A stretch of DNA of 20,146 bases from Pseudomonadota bacterium (GTDB lineage Bacteria; Myxococcota_A; Polyangia; Polyangiales; Polyangiaceae). Of this stretch, positions 14,298 through 20,146 are shown piece after piece. How positions within the stretch are numbered: the first letter of the stretch is position 1; each line of letters begins with the position of its first letter. A program made the position numbers and the translations under genes. The stretch lies in the NCBI GenBank assembly GCA_023418705.1, contig JAEZYZ010000376.1, forward strand, positions 1 through 20,146. The letters run 5' to 3'. The notes below the pieces were generated by a model. It saw only the letters and a list, made by a program, of their open reading frames with translations, made no database searches and was not told where the DNA came from.

Positions 14298-15876
14298 TGG
14301 TCGCTCCGAAGACGAGGCGGAGGTTTTCCACGGCGCCGCCGTCCTGAAAGGTCTCCGTGCCGGCGGCCACCAGGACCTCGAACACGTGGTCGCGGGTGCC
14401 CGTCGATTGCAAGCCGATGCCGAAGGAGCTCCGGAGGAGCTCCGGATCGAACCCGTCCAGGTGCTCGCCGAACACGTTGCCGACCGAGTAGTGCACGGCG
14501 CCGTCCACCCAGACCCAGACCGGCCAGCTATAGGAGAAGCGCGCGGCGAGGGCGCTTCGATCGCGCAAGCGTCCGGGCAAAAATCCGCGCAGCGGACGAT
14601 CTCCGCCCAGCGAGATCAGCTCCGTGAACGGGATGGCCGGCGCGTCTCCCACCGGGTCGGCGAAATCGGTGATGAGCTGCAGCCCGATCACGCGCTGCCG
14701 CGCCGTCAGGTCGACGAATCCGCCGAGGGTCGCGCCGTAACGCAGAAAATGCACGCGCCCCCCACCCGACTCCTCCCGCAGACCTCCGGCGTGCTCAGCG
14801 CGCAGCTCGAGCTTCACGCCGCTGCCAGGCGGAGCGACGAAGTTCTCGCCGAGGATCGGGCCTTCCGGGCCGCGCGAGGGCCGGGTGTCGAGCGTGGCGA
14901 CCAGTCCATGACGGAACAGCGCGTAGCCGTCGGCCAACCCCGCGGGCTCGGCGATGACGCCGCGGTCCAGCGCGCGCTGCAAGCTCGGGTCACCGCAGCA
15001 GCGATCCCTCGGGTCGAAGCGAACGTCGCGCACCGCGGCGAAGCTCTCGAACGTGCTGCTCGCCCAAAGCTCCGCGGTGTAGCCGAGCCCGCCTTCGACC
15101 CAGCGCTCGCCGAACCGGTATTCGGTGTCGGTCGTGCTGGGGCCGAGGCCCGTGAAGACCCGGTCCGGACGGGTGCTGAGCTCGCCGCGCAGGGCGATGT
15201 GGTGGCCGGGGTGCACCTCGAGGCGATCGGTGAGCTGAAACCACCACCAATCGTGCCCCCCGGTGGCGGCGCGGGCGCGCAGCGCGTTGTTGTGCGCCAG
15301 AAACTCATTCCAGAAGAAGTAGACGCCGACGCTCGGCCGGAGCCCGAAATCGATGATGCCGGTCGGGATGATCCCGGCGTTCCGATCCGGACCGAACGTG
15401 AAGAAATCGACGAGGATCGCGGGCCAGTGGTGCTCCTCGGCCGTCGTGACGATGAACCCGAGCGGGCGCCGCACCACGAACTCGCTCACCAGGTACAGGG
15501 GCGAGAGGAGCACACGCGGCACCCAGAGCGCGACATCCCCCGCGGTCGTCGGCTCCGAGAGCCCGTCGTAGTCCGGCCTCGGCCGCTCCGTGTCGCTCGC
15601 GATGGTGTCCTGTGGAGGCTCGGAGATGCGATTCACCTCGGGCGCCTGCGGCGCGGCGCCTGGCTCGGGCTCACCTGGCGCGAAGGGCTCGGTCGGCGGC
15701 AGGGGCGCGTCGAGCGGAGGCTGCCAGACGGGCTCGCTCGAGCGAGGGACGGGGGCGCCCTTTTCGGCAACGCCTGGCTCGGACGGCTCGGCCGCGGCAG
15801 ACCCGGCCGCGGCAGGCGACGCGAGCGCCAGGTGGCAGGCCGGGACGGCGAGGAGCAGGGAAACGGGGCGTCGCAT
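14287..15876 (-). CDS. Omp85/BamA-like outer-membrane beta-barrel protein
   Basis: A 529-residue protein starting MRRPVSLLLAVPACHLALAS, a cleavable signal peptide. A Pro/Glu-rich low-complexity stretch follows (about 25-105). The rest alternates like a beta-barrel. Near the C-terminus is the Omp85 sequence: GGDRPLRGFLPGRLRD (LRGF at 429-432, the loop-6 motif), strands SALAARFSYSWPVWVWVDGA, SFGIGLQSTG, FEVLVAAGTETF, and a final ...ATSGF ending in Phe as expected for outer-membrane insertion. No POTRA domains are evident. ATG 15876 is chosen because it opens the signal peptide; longer readings to 16122 are low-complexity. It precedes and overlaps the kinase-like lipoprotein gene, suggesting a joint envelope function, perhaps export or surface display. 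Confidence 0.83.
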   Translation of the reverse strand: MRRPVSLLLAVPACHLALASPAAAGSAAAEPSEPGVAEKGAPVPRSSEPVWQPPLDAPLPPTEPFAPGEPEPGAAPQAPEVNRISEPPQDTIASDTERPRPDYDGLSEPTTAGDVALWVPRVLLSPLYLVSEFVVRRPLGFIVTTAEEHHWPAILVDFFTFGPDRNAGIIPTGIIDFGLRPSVGVYFFWNEFLAHNNALRARAATGGHDWWWFQLTDRLEVHPGHHIALRGELSTRPDRVFTGLGPSTTDTEYRFGERWVEGGLGYTAELWASSTFESFAAVRDVRFDPRDRCCGDPSLQRALDRGVIAEPAGLADGYALFRHGLVATLDTRPSRGPEGPILGENFVAPPGSGVKLELRAEHAGGLREESGGGRVHFLRYGATLGGFVDLTARQRVIGLQLITDFADPVGDAPAIPFTELISLGGDRPLRGFLPGRLRDRSALAARFSYSWPVWVWVDGAVHYSVGNVFGEHLDGFDPELLRSSFGIGLQSTGTRDHVFEVLVAAGTETFQDGGAVENLRLVFGATSGF

Positions 15877-16028
15877 GGCGGCTGCCGAGGCGCCGAAGCT
15901 AGTGCGGCGCACCCATGGCTGCAACGCCCCGCACGCGCCGCCCCCTTTCGCGCCACGCCGGCCGCGGACGCGGCCGTTCCCTGTCAGGCAGACCCCTTGC
16001 GGCGCGACGCCGCGACCGCCTGCGCCTT

Positions 16029-16253
16029 TTAGCCGCGCAGGTGGGACTTGGGCTTCTGGTGCTGCTCTTCCTCGCTCAGCACCGAGTGCACGAGCATCGC
16101 CCCGATGATGGGCAGCAGCCACACCAGCTTGCTCTGCATCACCTTCTGGCTGCGATCGAAGAGTTGGTTCTTCCAGACCCGGACGGTCACCCAGATTTGA
16201 AACCCGAGCAGAGCGACGAGGACGACGGCGATCAGAAGTTCGAAGGGACGCAT
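16029..16253 (-). CDS. Small two-helix membrane protein
   Basis: A 74-residue protein with two predicted membrane segments, ELLIAVVLVALLGFQIWVTV (about 5-24) and KLVWLLPIIGAMLVHSVL (about 43-60), and a polar, His/Lys-rich tail. The second segment resembles the WxxxxLLPIxGPLxY type helix found in phospholipase D N-terminal membrane regions, but no enzyme domain follows. ATG 16253 or ATG 16274 (adding MLRSHQP) are possible starts; neither has a clear ribosome site. It lies between the YdiJ-type gene and the Omp85-like gene on the same strand. Function unknown. Confidence 0.6.
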   Translation of the reverse strand: MRPFELLIAVVLVALLGFQIWVTVRVWKNQLFDRSQKVMQSKLVWLLPIIGAMLVHSVLSEEEQHQKPKSHLRG

Positions 16254-16385
16254 TGGCTGGTGGGAGCGTAACATCTGATGTCGACCCGGCAATCCCGCGC
16301 TCGCGTCATTTTCGACGCGGCTGCGCTGCAAATTGCAGGGGCCTTCCCTGCCCTTCGGCGAGCGCGGCTGGCCATCGAGCTCCTT

Positions 16386-16429
16386 TCAAGCGGCTCGATC
16401 GAGCTCTTCAAGCGGCTCGATCGAGCGGC
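16386..16429. repeat. Two 22-bp direct repeats, each with a 12-bp palindrome
   Basis: tcaagcggctcgatcgagc units start at 16386 and 16408. Each contains the perfect palindrome gctcgatcgagc (16393-16404 and 16415-16426), and a degenerate partial copy precedes them. Spacing of 22 bp places the palindromes on the same helix face. They lie downstream of the YdiJ-type gene and upstream of the small membrane protein gene, so they could be an operator pair or simple repeat growth. Confidence 0.7.
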
Positions 16430-16506
16430 GGCCGTGTTCGAGCGGCGGCCGTGTTCGAGCGGTGGCCGTGTTCGAGCGGTGGCCGTGTTCAAGCGGCGGC
16501 CGTGAC
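16422..16506. repeat. Five 17-bp tandem repeats overlapping the 3' end of the YdiJ-type gene
   Basis: cgagcggcggccgtgtt and close variants at 16422, 16439, 16456, 16473 and 16490 (the last two bases of the fifth unit differ). The stop codon of the oxidoreductase gene (16489-16491) falls at the junction of the fourth and fifth units, and the fifth unit encodes its last residues (TAAA). Confidence 0.92.
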
Positions 16507-19500
16507 CCCGGAGGGGGGCGGGGCCGCCGACGTGGACGCACGCTCGCGCAGCAGGTCGACCAGCGCCTGGGCCGGGTGCTGCGGCACGAAGCCACCGAAG
16601 CGCTTCACCTGGCTCCGACAGGAGTGCCCCTGCGCGAGAAAGGTCGAGCCGGCGCGCCGCTGCAACAGCCTGCCCCAGCTCATCTCGTAGATGCCGCGGC
16701 TCTCGTCGAGGTGGCTCGCCTCGTGTCCATACACGCCGCACATGCCGCAGCAGCCCAGGCTTGGCACCTCGAGCTGCGCGCCGAGCGCGGCGAACACCTG
16801 CTGCCAGAGCTGTTGCGACACCGCGAGGCTCGTGCGCTCGGTGCAGTGCGGCAAGAGCACGAACGCGCCCGACGCTGGGGCAGCGCCTCGAAGCGCTCCG
16901 CCCACTCGGGGGGCGAGCCACTCCTGCGGTAAGAGCACGCGAAAGCCCGGCTCCTCCCCGAGCTCGTGCGCGTACTCCTCCCGGTAGGTCAGGGTAACGG
17001 CCGGATCGACCCCGACGATCGGGATCCCCGTCTCTGCCACGCGGCGCAGAAACGCCGTGTTCTTCCGCACGAGCCGCCCGAAGGCCCCCAAGAAGCCCTT
17101 GATGTGCAGGCCTTTGCCGTTGGGGCGGTAGGGCAAGACGAACACGTCGTAGCCCAGCTCGCCCATCAGGTCGTAGACCCCGAGCAGGACCTCCGGCTCG
17201 TAGAACGTCGTGAACGCATCCGGCAGCAAGCAGACGCTGTTCTGCTTCTGCGCCTCGGGCAAGGCCGAGAGCTGCTGCAGGTCGAACGCGGGCGCGCGCC
17301 GCGCACGCAGCTCGGCCTTGAGACTTCGGCGACTGAGCGGCGGGGTGTCGACGAGCCCCACCACCCGCGCCATCAGCCAGCGCACCAGCCGCCGCTGCAT
17401 CATCCAGTTGTTGAGCCACGGCCACCACGCCAAGACCACGAGCAGGTGCTCGAGCAGACCGACCAGGTAGTCCTTCAGGGGACGGGCGTAGCGCCCGTAG
17501 TAGGCGTGCAAGAACTCCGCCTTGAAGCGCGGCACGTCCACCTTGACCGGGCATTGGGTCGCGCAGGCCTTGCAGCTCAGGCACCCGTCCATCGCCTGGA
17601 ACACCTCGTGGGAGAAGTCGGGCTCCCCGCGCCGCGCGCGACGGCTGTTGGCGATGCGGGTGAACGCGTCGGCGCCCGGCGCACGCCCCGCTGCGCCGAG
17701 GTCGTAGCCCCGCGCCGACAGCTGCCTCAGCCACTCGCGCATGACCGACGCGCGGCCTTTGGGCGAGTGGATGCGATCGCCGGTCACCTTCGACGAAGGG
17801 CACATCACGTCGTCGGGGTCGTAGTTGAAGCAGGCCCCGTTGCCGTTGCAGTTGACCGCGACGGCGTACCGCTCGAGCGAGGCCGGCGCGATCTGCCGAT
17901 CGTAGTGCCCGCGCTTGATGGCATCGACGCTGACCAGGCGGTGGTCCGAATCCAGGGGCACCGCGAGCTTGCCCGGGTTGAGCTGATTGTCCGGATCGAA
18001 GGCTCGCTTGATCCGGCACAGATCCGCGAACAGCTCCTGGCCGAAGAACTCCGGGCTGTACTCGCTGCGAAAGCCCTTGCCGTGCTCGGACCACATCACG
18101 CCCCCGTAGCGTTTCACCAGCTGCACGACGCGATCGCTGATGGAGCGCAGCAGGCGCTCGTCGTGCTCGTCGCGCAAGTTCAGAGCCGGCCGGACGTGCA
18201 AGCAGCCGACGTCGACGTGCCCGAACATGCCGTAGCTGAGGTTCGCCTCGTCGAGCAGCGCGCGGAAGTCGCGGATGTACTCGGCGAGGCGCTCGGGGGG
18301 AACGGCGGTGTCTTCCACGAACGGGACCGGGCGGCGCGCGCCTTTGGCGTTGCCCAAGAGCCCGACCCCCTTCTTCCTGAGCTCCCAGAGCGCGGCCGCC
18401 TCCTGCTCGTTCTGGGTGACGTGAAAGCCGACCGCGCCGCCGGGGCGACCGAGCTCGGCCTCCAGCTCCGCGACCAGAGCGTCCGCCTTGCGGCGCACCA
18501 CCGCGGGGTCGTCCGACTCGAACTCCACCAGGTTGACCGCTCGGATGTGCGCGCCCTCGCGGTCGTCGAGCATGGAGGAGACGCGGTGCCAGATCGGATC
18601 CTCGCGCGCCAGCCCGATGATCTTGTCGTCGATCGTCTCGATGGCCCCGGGATCGGCGGCGACCAGGCGCTGCGCCGAGCCGAGCGCGGTGTCGAAATCC
18701 GCGTACTTGATGGCGATGAGCTGCTTGTGCCGCGGGATGGGCACCACCCGCAGCACGGCTTCGGTCACGAAAGCCAGCGTCCCTTCCGAACCGGCGATCA
18801 ACGGGTTGAGGTTGAACGGCGCGTCCTCGGCTGGCTGAACGTGGGCCAGGTTGTAGCCGGTCAAGAAGCGCTGCAGCGTGGGGAACTGGCGTTCGATGAG
18901 CTCGCGCTTCTGGTTGACGACGGCGTGCACCTCCCGGTGCACCTGACCGACGAGGTCGTCTTGGCGCATCACCCGCCCCAGGTCCCCCGCCGAGAGGGCG
19001 CGCGAGGTCCAGTCGGCGCCGCCACGAAACACCAGCTTCAGCGCCTCCAGGTGGTTGCTCGTCTTGCCGTAGATGCGGGAGCCCTTGCCGCAGGCGTCGG
19101 TGGCGATCATGCCGCCGATGGTGGCCCGGTTGCTGGGCGACAAGTTTGGCGCAAAAAACACCCCGTGCGGCTTGAGATAGCGGTTGAGCTGGTCGAGCAC
19201 CACGCCCGGCTGAACCCGCACCAGCCCCCGCTCGAGATCGAGCTCCAGGATGCGGTTCATGTGGCGCGAGAGGTCGACGATCACGCCGCCGCACAGGGAT
19301 TGACCGTTGGTGCCCGTGCCACCGCCGCGGGGGCTCAGCTGCACGCCGCGAAAGCGCGGCTCCGCCGCCAGCCGCAGCAGGGTCACCACGTCAGCGTGGT
19401 TGCGGGGGAACACGACGGCCTCGGGGACCAGCTGGTAGACGCTGTTGTCGGTGCCCGCGACCAGGCGCTGGGCGTAGTCCGTCTGAAGGTCGCCGTCGAA

Positions 19501-19578
19501 GCGGGAGCTTCGGAGCGCCTGCAGAAAAGCGCGGTAGAGGGGCGCGAGGCCAGCGTCGCTGTCGAGGCGCGGGATCAT
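16489..19578 (-). CDS. ydiJ: FAD- and Fe-S-containing oxidoreductase, YdiJ type (D-2-hydroxyacid dehydrogenase)
   Basis: A 1029-residue protein collinear with E. coli YdiJ (about 1018). The FAD-binding domain shows NSVYQLVPEAVVFPR, PRGGGTGTNGQSL (84-96), NLSPSNRATIGGMIATDA and GSEGTLAFVTEA. The oxidase C-terminal part has GMFGHVDVGCLHVRPAL and WSEHGKGFRSEYSP. Fe-S motifs follow: CNGNGACFNYDPDDVMCPS (from 577) and CLSCKACATQCP (666-677). A CCG domain ends with LGCCGMCGVYGHE and SCRSQVKRFGG. Family members oxidise D-2-hydroxy acids such as D-2-hydroxyglutarate or D-lactate and pass electrons on through the Fe-S clusters; the exact substrate cannot be told. ATG 19578 (MIPRLD) matches the family start; 23 upstream residues are unlikely. 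No strong ribosome site. The C-terminus runs into 17-bp repeats. Confidence 0.93.
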   Translation of the reverse strand: MIPRLDSDAGLAPLYRAFLQALRSSRFDGDLQTDYAQRLVAGTDNSVYQLVPEAVVFPRNHADVVTLLRLAAEPRFRGVQLSPRGGGTGTNGQSLCGGVIVDLSRHMNRILELDLERGLVRVQPGVVLDQLNRYLKPHGVFFAPNLSPSNRATIGGMIATDACGKGSRIYGKTSNHLEALKLVFRGGADWTSRALSAGDLGRVMRQDDLVGQVHREVHAVVNQKRELIERQFPTLQRFLTGYNLAHVQPAEDAPFNLNPLIAGSEGTLAFVTEAVLRVVPIPRHKQLIAIKYADFDTALGSAQRLVAADPGAIETIDDKIIGLAREDPIWHRVSSMLDDREGAHIRAVNLVEFESDDPAVVRRKADALVAELEAELGRPGGAVGFHVTQNEQEAAALWELRKKGVGLLGNAKGARRPVPFVEDTAVPPERLAEYIRDFRALLDEANLSYGMFGHVDVGCLHVRPALNLRDEHDERLLRSISDRVVQLVKRYGGVMWSEHGKGFRSEYSPEFFGQELFADLCRIKRAFDPDNQLNPGKLAVPLDSDHRLVSVDAIKRGHYDRQIAPASLERYAVAVNCNGNGACFNYDPDDVMCPSSKVTGDRIHSPKGRASVMREWLRQLSARGYDLGAAGRAPGADAFTRIANSRRARRGEPDFSHEVFQAMDGCLSCKACATQCPVKVDVPRFKAEFLHAYYGRYARPLKDYLVGLLEHLLVVLAWWPWLNNWMMQRRLVRWLMARVVGLVDTPPLSRRSLKAELRARRAPAFDLQQLSALPEAQKQNSVCLLPDAFTTFYEPEVLLGVYDLMGELGYDVFVLPYRPNGKGLHIKGFLGAFGRLVRKNTAFLRRVAETGIPIVGVDPAVTLTYREEYAHELGEEPGFRVLLPQEWLAPRVGGALRGAAPASGAFVLLPHCTERTSLAVSQQLWQQVFAALGAQLEVPSLGCCGMCGVYGHEASHLDESRGIYEMSWGRLLQRRAGSTFLAQGHSCRSQVKRFGGFVPQHPAQALVDLLRERASTSAAPPPSGVTAAA

Positions 19579-19643
19579 GCCCGGTGGCGTATACCCCAAC
19601 CACCGATGAATTCCAGCTCTCGCGCGCCCACCCCCGGCGCGCG

Positions 19644-20084
19644 TCACTCCTTGGCGTCGAGGAGCACCCAGCCGAGCTCTGCGTTTTGCACCACCGGCGC
19701 CGCGCTATCCAGAGGGGGCGCTTGATCCACTCGCATCGTAAACCCGAGGTGGGGGTATCCGGCTGGGAAGCGCGCCGCCTCCACGGCGCGTTCGTAGCAG
19801 CGGGCGAGCTCGGCGTCCTTCGGCTCGGTGACGGCGCGCACATGGATCGGGTTGCCGAGCGCCGACAGCTCCCAAATCACTTCGCCCCGGCTCGGCAGAC
19901 CCGCCTCGGCCGTGGCCGAGCGCTCGTAGCAGGCCCGCTGAGACGGCTCGAGCTCCGCGGTGCGTTGCTGCAGCTGCCGTTCGATGTCCGGCGACGCCCC
20001 CGCGCACGCGAGCACCACCCACGACGCGCCCAAACAGGAGGCTAGAGCGCCGATCAGTTTGCCAGACCGGAGATCCCGATGCAT
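19644..20084 (-). CDS. Small predicted lipoprotein with an AgmX/TonB-C-like domain
   Basis: A 146-residue protein with an N-terminal export signal ending in VVLAC (C27). A short helical stretch (DIERQLQQRTAELEPSQ) precedes a domain RACYERSATAEAGLPSRGEV, ALGNPIHVRAVTEP, ELARCYERAVEAARFPAG, LGFTMRV. The paired CYE motifs and overall pattern recall the C-terminal domain of AgmX/PglI-type and TonB-like proteins common in myxobacteria, a family-level impression only. It ends 65 bp before the YdiJ-type gene on the same strand. The ATG at 20084 lies inside a strong inverted repeat (20081-20116), so its translation may be structure-controlled or the true start may differ. Confidence 0.75.
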   Translation of the reverse strand: MHRDLRSGKLIGALASCLGASWVVLACAGASPDIERQLQQRTAELEPSQRACYERSATAEAGLPSRGEVIWELSALGNPIHVRAVTEPKDAELARCYERAVEAARFPAGYPHLGFTMRVDQAPPLDSAAPVVQNAELGWVLLDAKE

Positions 20085-20116
20085 CGGGGCCCCCCCGCGG
20101 GTGAGGGCCCCGCTGC
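20081..20116. promoter_or_regulatory. 12-bp near-perfect inverted repeat over the start codon of the small lipoprotein gene
   Basis: gcatcggggccc (20081-20092) pairs with gggccccgctgc (20105-20116), 11 of 12, around a 12-base loop. The core of eight G-C-rich pairs is perfect. The ATG (20084-20082, minus) and the region where a ribosome site should lie are within the stem. A separate 14-bp palindrome, cccgatgcatcggg, covers 20075-20088, and gcatcggg recurs directly at 20115-20122. Confidence 0.55.
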
Positions 20117-20146
20117 ATCGGGAAACCCGCTCCTATGCTCCCGGCT

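Noticed and set aside
12627..14627. 666-codon plus-strand frame
   Set aside because: Antisense to the kinase-like lipoprotein and the end of the Omp85-like gene; composition is Arg/Gly/Pro-rich with no domain.
16966..19725. 919-codon plus-strand frame
   Set aside because: Antisense shadow of the YdiJ-type gene, which has clear FAD and Fe-S motifs on the other strand.

Overview
The window is very GC-rich, with long shadow ORFs on the opposite strand of almost every gene. The gene families point to Myxococcota, probably a Polyangia (Sorangium/Polyangium-like) bacterium: a myxobacterial-type HNH endonuclease, an FHA-GGDEF diguanylate cyclase, a FecR/sigma pair, many lipoproteins, and a Cys-rich lipoprotein ending in a family 3 cellulose-binding module. 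This placement is inferred from family content. There is no rRNA, tRNA, CRISPR array, transposase or phage gene.

Left end (1-4490). A partial HNH endonuclease gene enters from the left edge. Its linker has expanded into a 57-bp array and ten 96-142 bp modules, and the HNH domain now lies in another frame. A single-domain response regulator (minus) follows, then a 530-bp intergenic minisatellite of about 40-bp units whose last unit contains the stop codon of argG (argininosuccinate synthase, minus).

Middle (4628-8219). A FHA-GGDEF diguanylate cyclase and a small four-Cys protein are on plus. A coupled pair on minus encodes a sigma-like protein without region 4 and a FecR-like protein. An MFS transporter is also on minus.

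Surface block (8380-16253). A 1010-residue predicted lipoprotein has a Gly/Ser linker, 15 Cys-rich repeats of about 50 residues and a C-terminal CBM3. It looks like a stalked cellulose-binding surface protein. After it, a 508-bp non-coding stretch holds a nested set of inverted repeats (11589-11761) that could be a structured RNA or a MITE-like element. Then come a small lipoprotein (plus) and, on minus, an Omp85-like barrel gene overlapping a lipoprotein gene with protein-kinase-like signatures. A short membrane protein lies beside them.

Right end (16386-20084). A YdiJ-type FAD/Fe-S oxidoreductase (minus) ends inside a 17-bp tandem array, as argG ends inside its array. A small lipoprotein gene has its start codon inside a strong inverted repeat.

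The most promising leads are the frame-breaking linker minisatellite in the HNH gene, the kinase-like lipoprotein/Omp85 pair, the cellulose-binding stalk protein, the nested hairpin element, and the recurrence of minisatellites at stop codons.
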